Shown piece after piece: positions 1 to 11,624 of a stretch of DNA of 64,000 nt. The notes under the pieces were generated by a model. It made no database searches. It was not told the DNA's origin and saw only the letters and a program-made list of their open reading frames with translations. Numbering within the stretch: the first letter of the stretch is position 1; each line of letters begins with the position of its first letter. Origin of the DNA: Phymatolithon calcareum (Eukaryota; Rhodophyta; Florideophyceae; Hapalidiales); NCBI GenBank assembly GCA_977006965.1, contig OZ345354.1:1054001-1118000 (forward strand). Reading direction: 5' to 3'. The position numbers and the translations under genes were made by a program.

Positions 1-1870
1 AACTCCTACGTCCCTAGGGTAGTATGAGCTCCAATAACACAGCTAATGCTTTTCGTGAAGCTGAAACCGGATTTTACGCATTGATATTTCTGCTTGCGTC
101 GATACAAAATTTCTCGCGGACTTCCGTCTCTATACCACATTGACTTTATGAAATAGTCGGCGGACAGTATGCACACTGTCAAGAGGACTCTAATATTACA
201 GTCGAATAGAGAGGGTCGACACGTATGCACTCTCACATATACTCCTGTCAGGAGCCCGCTCTATTTTCGTCTGTCAAGTCCAACCGAGCTCCTAGACAAA
301 GTTCACTGATTTCCTGCAACCATTTGCAGAAGGTAACTTGTGACGTAATCGTCTTTTTGTCGTCGCTCGTTTTCGTAATGGCGAGTCGAGCGGGCTCTAC
401 AGCTCGAATAGCACCACGGCTTGCACAACAGGTTTTGTGTTTACCGCCCCCGGCGCCATACGGATATTTTCCCCAGGGATCCATTGAATAAACATCCTCG
501 CAGAGCATGCAAGACCTGCGCGATGGACATTCTGCTCGTTTTCAGCGCGTTTCTCAGCTCGAATCGGAATTGAAGGCATCTAGAAAAGAATTCTATGATT
601 AAACATTGTTTCAAGCCCCTGGAATTTCCGCCACTGACCGTATGCTTTACAAGAGAATAATTATGTTTGCAAGGAGAAATGCCGTGAAAGCAGTTTCCAG
701 TACTAACGCTGAACTAAACAAGGTGTACTGTACATCATGCCCAAGGACATCAGTTCATCTATTTGCCCTTCGCTCGAGACCAATGGATTGCACACTGTTG
801 GAGTTCAGAGTGCTTGCCAGGATGGTTGCCCAGAATCCCTCCGTGAAATGCAAGATATTCCCTTCGGAATTGTATGTGTTTTCTGATAGCGAGGTAGGCT
901 TGGAGATTGCCTGCCTTGACAGACTTTAGGAAGATCTGCGGTTTTATTCGAAAACATAAAACCGAAAATTTAGGGACTTTGATTTCACGGCGTCCAACGG
1001 TCTAGCTCACCAGAGAAGACGAGCAATGTCGCGCTTCCCCTTACTAGAGTTGCCGGACACCGTCCAGTAACTCTTAGGAACATCCTCCGGGACAAGCACC
1101 GCTTGCCGGAGAACCGGATTGCCGTAGTTGTAGCCGTGCGATAGCTTCACTGCTACTACAAAATACTATGAAGGGTGGGTGGGTGGTCAACAAAAAAAGC
1201 GGGCTGCCAACTCGAAAAGCTCGGCTGTCAACCTTCCGCCGAGAAATTATATATCCACGAGTCCTTGTGGAAAAAGGACAGCCGATGTTCCAAAGAGCTC
1301 CTTATGCTGTTCGCTGCCTTACGCGCGGTTCACATCTCGGTTCAGGCACGTTCCGAAGTGCGTGCCTCCGTGTGAACGCGTCTGCAAGCTTGCGATGCGT
1401 GTGCTGGAGATCAAGGTTTCTTCAGCGTCCTGCTTGATATAGGCATTTCGATCGGCGAGGCTCGAACTCAGGAGCATTTGCTGGCGACTGTGCGGGCCGG
1501 TGGGACTGTCATGCAAGCTTTTGACTCTGCTCTGTGTGGCGCCGCATTTTCAGCCGCTGGTGGGTGTGCGCGCCTGTGAATATGACGCAAAAATTCTCGG
1601 CCGGTCGCAATGCGGCGCCACGTGGCGCTACCTGATGATAGGGTCACATGGAGAGCTTCTGGAAGGCGTTCTTGGCCCGGTCTTCATGCGCCTAACGGTC
1701 TTTCCAGGCGGCCACCGGTTGTGGCGGCCAGGCGCTGTCGGGCGACTTAGGTTGTCGCGGGAGCGTCTTTGCGCGTAGCGGCTTCTCGAATGCCGCTGGT
1801 TGCGCCTCGAGACGGTGTCGAACGACTTGGCACGGCATGGGAATCGCGCGCGCGCCGACGCTCCTTGACT

Positions 1871-1975
1871 GCCACTGGTTGCGGCTCCAAGACAGTCTTT
1901 GGTGTTGCCGATCAATGCCTGATCCTTGATTGTCACTGGTTGCGGCTCCAAGACAGTCTTTGGTATTGCCGATTA
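1871..1975. repeat. Two-copy 61-bp tandem repeat inside a degenerate repeat field
   Basis: The core GCGGCTCCAAGACAGTCTTT occurs at 1881 and again at 1942, a period of 61 bp, with the flanking bases (CACTGGTT before, GGT-TTGCCGAT after) also conserved. Looser relatives of the motif (gccaccggttgtggcgg near 1710, gccgctggttgcgcctc near 1792, gccaccgactgtggcgg near 2011) lie on either side, so this looks like a decayed minisatellite. Confidence 0.6.
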
Positions 1976-2423
1976 CGCTCGAATGTCATCGCGGGTGGTC
2001 GCTTTCCGGCTGCCACCGACTGTGGCGGCGAGACATAACAATGGGTATCGATCAATGCGGGTCACCGGTGGTAGTTATCTTGTCAAGGTGTGCATGCCAT
2101 CATCGGTGGTCTGCACGCAGAGTATGATCTCAAGAGGTAGGTGATGGCAGGATTGAGGTGGGCAAATCTGAGAAGATCGCTGTACCTCCGCACCGTGTCT
2201 GGCCTTGCTGCTCTGACAAAGGGTGTTCTTTGAAAAGAGTATTGTACTGGCTCATGTCGGTCTTCGCGTTTCGAAATTCTATTTCCCGCTTACAGAGACC
2301 TTTTCGATGCGTTAAGTGTTGACGTTTCCTCCAGAGAAGCCGGTATTCACAATGTGAAACGTAAAGTATCGCGAGATATTCGATCTATTCAGGTTCTAGG
2401 AATTAGTCACATCTGCTCCTCAA

Positions 2424-2714
2424 ATGGCAGGGACTCGCCGGTACAACGTCGAGTTGTTCCAGGATGTAGTGCGCCGATTGCATCCCTTCCAGTTGAGAAC
2501 CATTGCTTGTTTCAGTCGCGAGCGATATGGTACGAAAATTGTTGGGAGTCAGGTTTTGTCTACCAAAAAGAAAGTGCTGCGATGCGACTGGAAAGTTTTC
2601 TTGGCCAAACACATTCAGCAATTTCCAGCGACCCGAGTTCTGACATTAACGCAACGTATCCGCGTAAAGGACTTTTTGATTAGTGTGGGAAAAAACCGCC
2701 CGGATCGGGGATGA
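2424..2714 (+). CDS. Hypothetical 96-residue open frame
   Basis: ATG-initiated frame of 96 codons, basic overall, with no signal peptide, membrane segment or recognised motif. No promoter or splice context supports it and overlapping frames of similar length exist on both strands. I list it because it is the best candidate in the first 4 kb; it may be noise. Confidence 0.15.
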   Translation: MAGTRRYNVELFQDVVRRLHPFQLRTIACFSRERYGTKIVGSQVLSTKKKVLRCDWKVFLAKHIQQFPATRVLTLTQRIRVKDFLISVGKNRPDRG

Positions 2715-4444
2715 ATTCATGACTCCAGAAACATCTCGTGGCACTTTACGTTCACTTTTCCCCGCGGTGGTTCTACGAGGTCGTGAGCTGACAGAGAAAG
2801 ATTTTCACAGAAAGAAGTGATGGCTTCCCTTTAAGACAGGTTCTAATTTCGCCTGCACATTCTTTTCAACAAAATCAAGCACTTTAATTCTTTTATGTTT
2901 TACAGAGTTCCATTACTTCTTCCTCCCTAAAACTATGCCTTATTTCCCTAGCATTCTCAGATAACTCTCCCTTCTAGAGTGCTCTGATGGACGCGGGACC
3001 CGCAATCACGCGAAGTAATGTGCCTTTTTCTAGGACTCGGAGCGCCAACGATCGCCTCGCTGGTCAAACCTTCACCCTTAGGTGGCTCTTGTTTCGAAAC
3101 TTCCTTTTCGTCAGCTGGGACCTTCGACAATGTCATTGAAGACTTTTGAGCGATCGTCGATCCACCAGTACAATCACAGGACTTATCATCATTAGCAACT
3201 TCGCGGTTGTGCTTGAGGCGGCGGCTCTAGCGACGACCTTGCCGGGGAGAGGGTTTGGCCCTTCTGACAGAGTCGTCTTGTGGTCCTTGTGTCGCACGTG
3301 ATGAAACTCCCGGGATGTACTCTGCGAATGGCAAGGGACTTGGAGGGCTTCCTGTGGGTGGTTGTGGAGGGTATGGTGGGGCCGCTGGATTATCTCCGCG
3401 CTCCTCAGTATGCCCGATCTCCCCATCGCCGAGCCAGAGCTCTGCGGGAAAGCTCATTCCTCGAAACTGTATGACTGTACGATAGGCAAGCCGGAGGTTC
3501 GTGATCAGGATTCAGTCTTGCTACCAGCGCGGCGAGAAAACTTCCCCACTTGACCGAGAAATGCACACCTTAGAATGAGTGCTGATGGAACCTGCAGTCT
3601 GCATATGGTTACGAAGTAGCGATCTGTCATTTTCCTGTATGAACACGCCCTTCTGACTGTTCCTTCATACGATCCTGGTAGCGAAACCGCGACATAAACT
3701 ACAAAGTCCGATTGTGGTGTCAGCTCCGAGTGCGAAGATTATTTGTGTAGACTGTAGAATGCATTCCGTGGCGACATCAACTTTCGGGGTCCGCAGACCC
3801 TAAGCTATTGTTGTCCTTTGTAGAGTACACAGCATGTCAACAATGGTCCACATGACGGTCCATGAAGGGTCTTCCGACTCGGATTATTTGGTCCGGTGTT
3901 AATTACCCTACTTTTAGAGTCACCGGACCTTGTTTTCAAGGTCATATCTTATTTCTGGCCCCCTAGTGGTTTTCCCATGTCAAGACGCATGTCCATTTTG
4001 TGCAAGGATCCACTTTTGTATTGACATGAGGATAAAGTTTCTGCACTTCGATACGGCATAAAGCCCTCTCTTATATAAACAAATCTTGTGCCCTACCTTA
4101 GGGACCATCTCCTTATTGATAAACTGGTACCTTTTATTTCTCTACGCGGGCACTCTGCCTTGGTATTTATTCCCTTTTGGCTACCCGACTAATTACGTGT
4201 ATGTCGCCCAGCAGGACATAGACGGCAGTACATGCAAATTACATGGATTGCCAAGTGCTATGTAACCTAATGCTCCTGCGCGTTCATATCTAAACCCGTG
4301 AAATAGATACCGCGCTCGGTAACATGTAATTTCCTTTTCGGGTCGTAGAGTCCTAGCAATATCTAAGGACTCCACTGCTGCGATTGCATGGCGTGCAAAT
4401 CGCTAGGGGACACACTGCCCCATAATGTGTACCATCGGTATACA

Positions 4445-5129
4445 TTAGTCATGTCTCAAAGCGATTTTCGCCTCTTTCGCAATTTTCTTTTTCGAACTGC
4501 ACAGGAACTCTTCAACTTTCTCGGGGACATCTTCGTGCAATTCCTTGATTGACTGCCAAGTCCATTCTTGCTTATCAGGTAGACCTTCCCATTGAACTTG
4601 TACAGAGTTGCCAATATCCAATAACTTGTCCACAATCTCAAACTTGGATTCTGAATGCTCGACATGTTTCAAAAGGGTGTCAGAGAGCTTAAGTCCATCC
4701 AAATTCGACCTTTTATAACATCATGCGAGCTGCATGGACCCTTTCTGTTTTCCTATCCAAAATCCCAGTGACGTCATATACGAGATCACTAAAAACACCC
4801 GTCACGCATCGCGGACGCCTCCATCGGAAACTCATCTTATGCCCTTTGTCTTGGGAGATTCTGACCACAACAAAATCTCCAACCTCAAATGAGCGCCCTT
4901 GCAGGTTAGTCTTCTTGCTGTGGTTTCTGATATGTTTCTCCCAATTTTTTGAAACCTTTTCATCCACTGCCTTGTGCATTGAGTCGAAACGTCCTTGCAA
5001 CTTGTTGATCTCAATCAGCTGCAGTATTCTTGATTGCTCTTTACTTCTTGCTCCAGAAGCAGGTAGGTGAATACCTGACTTCAGCATTGTACGTGATGGC
5101 TTCAAACCAGTCATGACTTCCGCAGGCAA
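4445..5129 (-). pseudogene. Gypsy integrase C-terminal extension with chromodomain-like module
   Basis: Two frames, 5129-4713 and 4702-4445, are separated by what looks like a single-base deletion at about 4713-4720. The first contains the SH3-like integrase tail (FEVGDFVVVRISQDKG, then FRWRRPRCVTGVF). The second contains FEIVDKLLDIGN, VQVQWEGLPDKQEWTWQSI and PEKVEEFL, which match the layout of a chromodomain: N-terminal hydrophobic strand, V-x-W-(E/K)-G, a Trp in the middle strand, and a C-terminal helix with repeated acidic-hydrophobic residues. In chromoviruses this module directs integration to particular chromatin. The match is by pattern only; the aromatic cage is partly altered. Confidence 0.65.
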
Positions 5130-5539
5130 CGGTATGCCCCATCACCATTCTTTCCCAGTCGTTTCAGAGGCGCAGAATTCAGAGCGCTCATAACCACACC
5201 AGATACTGTGGGCCAATCCTGAGGTCCTAACCTCCATTCCGACTGCAACGATCGACACGCCGCCAGTATACTCCTCATACACGACTCGACAGTGCCATTT
5301 ACCCAAGGCGAGTAGGCCACGGTAAATTTGTGTTGGACATTGTAGACCTGAGCCAGAATACCCATCACCTCATTCTTGAATTGGGAGCCCTGATCACTCA
5401 CCCAGTACGGCATCGCCGTAAAAACCATCTTTCTATTTCGGATGCGGCATTTTCTGCCGTTGCCGCCACACTTGGACATAACCACAAGTATGAGGACAAA
5501 TCGTCTTTCAACACAAACATGTACTTGAAACCTCTGCAT
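5111..5539 (-). pseudogene. Gypsy integrase core, second half
   Basis: 142-codon frame continuing the integrase in a shifted frame. It carries the second catalytic Asp in VSDQGSQFKNEV and the catalytic Glu in SPWVNGTVES, so the D-D-E triad would be complete if the frameshift near 5400-5540 were absent. Downstream sequence (RSLQSEWRLGPQDW) fits the linker before the C-terminal domain. The frame overlaps the next one by 19 bases. Confidence 0.8.
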
Positions 5540-6633
5540 CCAGCCCGCATGTATATGTAGTCAAAATGCAATATCTCATTTGGCTTGCTTGCGTGGAATG
5601 TCATTGACAATGGTCGCAGAACGCGTGCACCACCTTTCGATGTGACACAATGGTTACAACTTCGCACACACTCGGAGCAATCTTCTTCCATAGTTGTCCA
5701 CTCAAACATTTCGGCCAGTGCACTGTTTGTCGTTTCCAAGCCCCTATGGCCCACACTGCCACAATGTGCCACTACTAAGAACTTCACTTGCAGCTCAATA
5801 GACCTTTCAGGAATCCAAATCTTTCCCTTGTGGATATAGCAACCATCTTTGCCTTTGTAGCTTTCTTGAGGACGATCTTTCTCGTACTTTCTTTGCTCTT
5901 TGATTATAAGCAATACAGAGGGCCAGAAAAAGTCATCGTCGTTGGGCGATTGCACAATATCATTCCTCAATAAGCACGAGGTCAAGCGCCTCGCCTTACG
6001 CTTCCCACGATATCCGGCGAACCACCGCGTCATAATATCGGCCATAATATTCTTCTCGCCCCGTATGTGCTCAATTGTGTACATAAACCGGGACAAAAAC
6101 AATGCCCACCTAGGCACTTTCGTCACGATATGCCTCCCCAAAGCTGGCTCAACGGCCAAAGGATTGTATACGAAAAGCAAATTTCGGTGGCCAGAGAAAA
6201 CATGTATGGTTCTCTCTGCTGCAAGCATATAGTCAAGCTTGCAAAATACCTGGTATATCGCATAGGCTTCTTTTTCAAATGTCGACCATCTTGACTCCGT
6301 GTCCGTAAATGTTCCACTTAAGAAAGCCAATGGACTGTGTGTCTGGTCCAGGTCGCTCTTGCTTAGTCCTTCTGGTTCATATTGTGTTACCATGGCCGCC
6401 CAGTGCTCAGCTGACGCATCTGTATAGACGCAGATTACCTTTGAGCTGTCCCTGTGTGCTAGCGATACAGCATCTCTCAGCTGAGCCTGCATGTTTTCGT
6501 ACAATTCCTCATGAGTGACATTCCAGACAAGGGATATTAAGCTTATTCCCTGTATAGTCCTTTTCTTCCGTGAGCCATATCTCGAAACGGTGCGATTCTT
6601 GCTGCAAAGTTTGGAATAGATCCAGACATCCAC
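5398..6633 (-). pseudogene. Gypsy RNase H, integrase zinc finger and start of integrase core
   Basis: 411-codon frame. RNase H begins with VYTDASAEHW and continues to FEKEAYAIYQVF, the usual D and E. The third position reads FSGHRNLLF where relatives have (T/S)DH(R/K)NL, so a catalytic Asp is replaced by Gly (GGC). The last Asp is kept in KNIMADIMTRW. An HHCC integrase zinc finger follows (H-x3-H, then C-x2-C in SECVRSCNHC), then the integrase core start with its first Asp in EILHFDYIYM. The frame breaks off before the second catalytic Asp, which is in the overlapping frame 5111-5539. Confidence 0.85.
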
Positions 6634-8324
6634 TGTAAACAGTGTACATACTGACGCAACTCAGCAACAGAGATCGGAGCATGTGCAATGAGAAGACCAC
6701 TTAAACGTTGGGGATCACAGCGGACTCCCTCCTCATCAATGGTCCTTCTACACCAACGAACAGAGCCGGTGAACAGAACACTATTCCGTGCTGATATCTT
6801 AAGTAGCTTCTCTTCGCAAACTCTGAGAAACTCCTCAAGGGTATCCAGCAAACCCTCCTCTGTCTTGTCATGCAGTAAAAAATCATCCATCCATGCAAGC
6901 AAATACTCGCGTATAGACTCGAAACAAGGCTCGACTCTCGATTGAAAGTTCGCCCCACTATTAGTCTCCCCCTGAAGTGTCCTCGTCCGACTATAAGTTC
7001 CACTTGGAGTCATGAAACTGTGGGCCTCCTGGCTTTCCACCTCCAGAGGCAACTGCCAATAACCACTGCAAAAGTCAATTGTTGCAAAACATTTGCTGCC
7101 AGAGATTCTCAGTAGCTCACTCTCAATGTGTGGCATCGACCATGCGACTGGGACAGTAGCTGCATTCACTCTGCGAAGATCGAAGGTCAACCGAAAGTTT
7201 GCCGGGGGTGCTTTAGTAACAACCAATGGAGCTGCTGCCCAAGCAGCGTCTGCATTCTCGCTAATGAATCCATATTCCAGTAACTTATCAGTGTACCGTG
7301 CCATGAATTCTCTTTGGTCAGGAGTGCACCTTCGAGTTTTTGCCACGTGTGGCACACAATCAGACGCCAGTGACACCACCATAGGAGCAACATCTTCCGG
7401 AGGGTCTCTTCCCAGGCGAACGCGAAAACCGTCACGATAGGTTTTCACCAAGCCCCTCAGGCGCTCATCACCCTTATTGCTGAGCCCATTCTCGACAGTT
7501 GCTTCCACCATACTTTCAAGCGCGTCATTCATCTCTTCAGTAGTGTCTTCACCCAAATCGAGCCACTTTTCGTCGTCCAGGAAGTCTGAACCCTGAACTT
7601 CATCAATATCGTCGCTACTCGACCGATCGGAATGGAAAACGACAGAATTTAGAGCCCTTGCGACCGAACCTGGCGAATAATCTTCATCTCTCATCAGATC
7701 ATTGGCATCGACGTTGGCCCGGAGCTTGTCACATGCAGCGACAAGAATTTCATTTGTGTCTAGACCAAGAGCTTCCAATAAAGGCCGGCCCAATAGCGGC
7801 TGTTCCGTACTCTCCTTTGTTACACCCCATTTTAAGTTCCGAATAGTCAACGATTTCCCGTGCCGGACCTGCAACTCTGTTGTCATTGTTGCAAACCGGT
7901 CTATGGTCGCGGACAGCTCCTTCTTGCTGTCAGACAGCACTACTGCCAACCCAAACTTCTGCGGGGTTTTCAACCGTTTCACTTGAACGTCAGCACCTTT
8001 CGCCAAAAGTTCGGCAAGTAGATCCGATGGCATGAGATTTGTGTCCGATCCACTCTCAGCACAAGTCTCCCTCGTTACACTGCCTGCAAATGTCGCCGTT
8101 AGCAGTGTACTGTCTTTTATCGCCGCTCCGGCCTTGTTAGCGTTGGAGTTCTTCAGCGATTTAGCCTTCCTCTTTTTATCCAAATGATCATTGATGAGTT
8201 TTTCGGACTGTTCAGTCGATGTCTCTTTGCAGTCCGTCCTGACGTAGTGACGTAGGCCCTTCGCGTCACACTTCGGGTTCAAACAGAGCGGCTTCTTCTC
8301 TGCCCCGGTACCACTGGACTGCAA
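6543..8324 (-). pseudogene. Gypsy Pol: zinc knuckle, protease and reverse transcriptase
   Basis: 593-codon frame. Near the N-terminus is a CysHis zinc motif (CLNPKCDAKGLRHYVRTDC), then a retropepsin-like site reading ESGSDTNLMP, where the family has D-S/T-G: the catalytic aspartate position is glutamate (GAG). The RT follows: a finger segment (FRLTFDLRRVN), motif A (FATIDFCSGYWQLPL), motif B region (QGETNSGANFQSRV) and motif C AWMDDFLLH, so both catalytic aspartates of the palm are present. The frame ends shortly after the thumb and a frameshift leads into the RNase H frame, which overlaps it by about 90 bases. The RT is well preserved but the altered protease and frameshifts argue that the copy is inactive. 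Confidence 0.85.
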
Positions 8325-8443
8325 CGTTTTTCCAGTGTCTTTGAAACAACTCTAGGAAGGTTCTCCGAAAGATCTGGTCTTTGTTGAAGACTGAAGTTTG
8401 TCGTGTACTATTGCCTCTTTGCATAGCACTCTGATGTACTTTT

Positions 8444-8970
8444 TCAAGTCCTTAGTCCTCCTTGAAATTCGATATGCTGAGCCATTGCCTCCTTCAGGTT
8501 TGCATGGAAAAGATGTGTCTGCAATATTTTCACGGTCTTCTCCGGATTGTCGGCCTTGAAAGTACCGTACCCAACCCCATCGAGTCGCGAAAAAACATCA
8601 TTAACATACTCCCACATTCTTGCCTTCAGATCCTCCACACTCATTGGAACCTTAGCGTCTTTTAAGGCAGCGTTTATGACCGCAGGATTTGTATCATCTC
8701 CTTCGTCCCGCTTGACCAGGCTCTGAAGTAGTTCTCAATATGTTCAGATGTCAGGTGATTCACAGTCACACCTGGGGTAATCGCGTCAAAAGCTCCAATA
8801 AAATGCATATTTTCAATGAGACTCTTATCAACCGAAATCTTGTACGATGCGACAGTCATGCTCGGCACTTCTTTCTGCTTTTCACACACCTCATCTTCAT
8901 ACCTTGCGCGGTCCTTCAAAAATGCCGCGACTTTCTTTGGGTCAACTCTCTTCAGAACTGGATGGATCAC
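8444..8970 (-). pseudogene. Gag remnant of the Ty3/gypsy element
   Basis: Two consecutive minus-strand open frames (98 and 66 codons) lie directly upstream of the protease-RT frame. The first contains a charged segment (VDPKKVAAFLKDRARYEDEV) of the type found in gag of this element class, where a 'P-x-F-L-x-R-Y-E' like stretch precedes the capsid helices. The second frame continues with amphipathic helical sequence. A stop or frameshift separates them. The assignment rests mainly on position; the sequence match to gag is weak. Confidence 0.5.
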
Positions 8971-8990
8971 GGGTTGGCAACTTGAGAAGA

Positions 8991-10020
8991 ACGCTCCTCA
9001 TTGCTTCCTCCTGTTCCCTCCATTGTATCCGTTCCAGCACCCGATCGCCTATGCAGCATGAAGAAGACCTGTATTGAAAGAAGAAGCGACGCCTCGAAAC
9101 TGTTACGAAGAGCAATCAAAACAACCGAACACATGCTAAGGTCCCAGATAGAATGCCAGACATAAGAGTAGAGCCGCCCTAGCGAGGGCAGCACCTGAGG
9201 AAGCCCTGCCCGTATATTCGTATGTCTGCGGGGCTTTAAAAAAATTGCAATAAAAAAAGCACCCGATCGCGTAGTCACCATACTCTAGCGGAACACAAGC
9301 TTCAATTACTTATCATAAATTTCTTTAAAAATAGATTTTTGGCCACGCCGTTCGAGATGCTCTTACTACAGGATACACGCTCTAACTGAAATACCTGCGA
9401 ATTGATTTCGGAACAGCTCAAAAAATTAGTTTAAGGTCACCTGCAAGACTGCAAAACTGCAAGCAAACTGCAATCCTCACAACTGAAGACCCTTATTTTT
9501 CGTTTATGTTTTAGGGGTTCGTTTTACTGTAAGTCTGCGTCCGACCAACCCCAAAGTCAAACTTTGGCGACGTCCCCGACCTCGATGTGCAAGCAGCAGT
9601 CAAACTCGTAGCAAATAGATTAGAGTGGAAGAAGCGTAGGCCCTCAAAGTGCTGTTAACACTACAAGGAGAATACGTAAAATGAATGAATGAATTCACTA
9701 AGTATCTGTACGTCATGCTCGATCCATGTCCTCTCTCGAACCATTTTTGTCCTTCACGTCAACGCAAATGGGTAAGTCAATAAACTTCATGTTATGATAG
9801 CTCTCCGGACTGAAATCCCTCTTCAACTGCAGCTCAACTACCTGTCTCGAAGCCTTGCAATTAGAAGGGGGACGGGTTAAGATTGCTTATATGTTTATTG
9901 ATTCTTTGTGGGGATGCTGTCCCCCTGGCCTCATGCAGGGCGATCAGGGATATATTTATTGAACCTAGTTATGATACCCCTACTGCCCATCGGAACATTT
10001 GAATTGATATCTTTATAATA
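8991..10020. other. About 1 kb with no gene seen
   Basis: Lies between the gypsy gag and the copia RNase H. It should contain the LTR and leader of the gypsy element if these survive, but I found no LTR pair, tRNA primer site or TATA box that I would defend. It is AT-rich with short homopolymer runs. Confidence 0.4.
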
Positions 10021-10023
10021 CTT

Positions 10024-10392
10024 CTACAGCCGTGGGTATGTTTCGATGGGCGGACACAATTGAAGCTGAGCTAGATGCCATCGAACGGTTTCGGCCGATA
10101 CTGGTTTCGCCAAGGCGTCTGCTGGGAGTCGCGCTGATGGCGCGTGTATGGTTGAGATTTCTCCTCTGAACACTTTGTCCTGGACATGATGGTGCCTGAC
10201 GTCGATGTATTTGGATTTCTTAGTGGGGGCTGTTGTTTTCGCGATTGTGATTGCGGCGCGATTGTCTACACCCAAGGTCGTGAGTGGTAATCTTTGCTGC
10301 AAGATTTCTTTAAGGAGATTTCGAAGCCAATGAACCTGAAGTACTGTGTTGCTGGCGACACTGTACTCGGCGGCACAGGTGCTGGTCACCAC
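10024..10392 (-). pseudogene. Copia RNase H
   Basis: 122-codon frame. It starts inside the conserved 'S-x-x-E-A/Y' segment (TCAAEYSVASNTVLQVHWLR), then GVDNRAAITIAKTTAPTKKS, the usual D-N-x-(A/G)-A-I of copia RNase H, then YIDVRHHHVQDKV with the typical K-(Y/H)-I-D-V-(R/K)-(Y/H)-H-(F/H) motif, and the C-terminal LPADALAKPVSAETVRWHL, matching the 'D-x-(L/F)-T-K' end. It is the best preserved part of this element and overlaps the RT frame by seven bases in another frame. Confidence 0.85.
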
Positions 10393-11392
10393 TGATTTGA
10401 TACGCCGAGAACACCAAGATATCGGCGAACCGGCAAAGTAGTTGATTGTCGAGTGTCTTTACGTCCCGCGAAGTCTGCGTCTGATTGTGCTGTTAATACC
10501 GGACGCCCATCTTGGTACAGAATTCCGTTTTGTTTTGTGTTTTGTATGTAGCGCGCTAAGTGTTTCAACGCTTTCCAATTCGGCATGGTCGGCCGCTGCA
10601 TATGTCTTGCGAGAGTGCCAGTGATATATCCCAGGTCTCTGCGTGTCGAGTCCACTAGGTATCGCAAGATTCCAGCTCCGCTGCCGAACGGATATATGCT
10701 CGGATCAATTATTTCTTCTTTAAGTTCTGCTGCCTGCATAGGTATGCCATGGTAAGATGAGTTTTCACCAGTACAGTCTTGCATACGAAGTAAGTCGATA
10801 AATGACTGTGCCAATTTTGGTTGCGATATGTGTATTGACCCTATGTTTTCATCCCAGTTGATGGTCCATCCTAGCCTATGCGCGTCTATACCCAAATCGT
10901 TCACCCGGTATTTTTGGCAAGGGATTTCAGTGGCTCTTGATATAGCTGCTTGGAGTTCGTGGCCACGCTAAAATTGTCCATTGCGACTGCTATTATTTAT
11001 AGATCCCCACCGTTGCGTTTCACATACATGTTTCTGTCTGCGATGAGTTGCGTGTATCTGTTTTCTATGAGATGCCTTCTTAGCCCTTCAGTGAATATTC
11101 TCGGTGCATTTGGTGCCCCAAAGATATTTTTGACGATTCACGCGACTTTGCCGGGGAATCGCGGTGTTCTGTCGAAGTTTGGAAGTGGTTGCATATACAG
11201 TGGTTCGAGTCCTTCGTAATCCTCGTGAAGAAACGAACTGACCATATCGACGTGGTATGGAGTAAGTTTCATCTGGGCGGCGATAGCAAGTATTAGACGT
11301 ACTGAATCTCTATCTGCCGCGTTTGTCCTGACTGCTTCTGGGTCGTAATGGATATCTGATATGAGTTTGTTTCCAGGATACGATGCCCACAC
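10386..11392 (-). pseudogene. Copia reverse transcriptase, broken
   Basis: The N-terminal palm is in 11392-11138 (YHVDMVSSFLHEDYEG, the equivalent of the usual D-V-x-x-A-F-L-x-G/E). The middle, 11138-10905, is free of long frames but translates in one frame to GAPNAPRIF and IIAVAMDNFSVAT: the YxDD box reads AMDN, so the second catalytic Asp is Asn. The C-terminal part is in 10904-10386 (LGWTINWDENIGSIHISQP, then RYLVDSTRRDLGYITGTLAR), as in copia RT connection domains. There is at least one stop (TAA near 11001) and one frameshift. Confidence 0.75.
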
Positions 11393-11624
11393 TTTGTACT
11401 TGATTACGTTTCCTCCTTTCCATGCTTACACCGGCGCGTAAAAACAGTTTCGGATAGTAGTGCGTTTTCAGGGAGATCGGCAATATCGACATATTGGAAA
11501 GTGCCAAATTCCTCGTGCATTTACATTTATGTATTGTGAGCCGCGTCCCATTCCGTTGCGTCAGCGCTTTGTCTGGCTTGTAAGATATACCGCGGTGCCG
11601 GAGCTGGATAGAGGCACTCTTCCC

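Larger units (their letters stand above)
1..4440. other. Region without a recognisable gene
   Basis: Six-frame reading finds only short open frames (at most about 110 codons) with no motif I recognise, frequent stops in all frames and no convincing splice-connected exon chain. The only internal structure seen is the degenerate repeat at about 1700-2040. The stretch could hold decayed transposon sequence, given the rest of the window, but nothing here proves it. Confidence 0.5.
4445..8990 (-). mobile_element. Ty3/gypsy LTR retrotransposon, decayed, with chromodomain-like C-terminus
   Basis: On the minus strand the order is gag fragments (8970-8444), protease and reverse transcriptase (8324-6543), RNase H and integrase zinc finger and core (6633-5111), then a C-terminal extension ending in a chromodomain-like segment (5129-4445). 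Protease-RT-RNase H-integrase is the Ty3/gypsy order. Several frameshifts separate the frames. I could not find a matching LTR pair; a purine run on the minus strand near 4415-4425 followed by TGTGTCCCC is a possible polypurine tract and LTR start, but I found no partner upstream. The element is therefore delimited only by its coding sequence. Confidence 0.85.

Noticed and set aside
3133-3553. Overlapping frames on both strands as a Gly-rich or Pro-rich protein
   Set aside because: The two strands' frames mirror each other over a GC-rich stretch; no start context, motif or homologous copy supports either.
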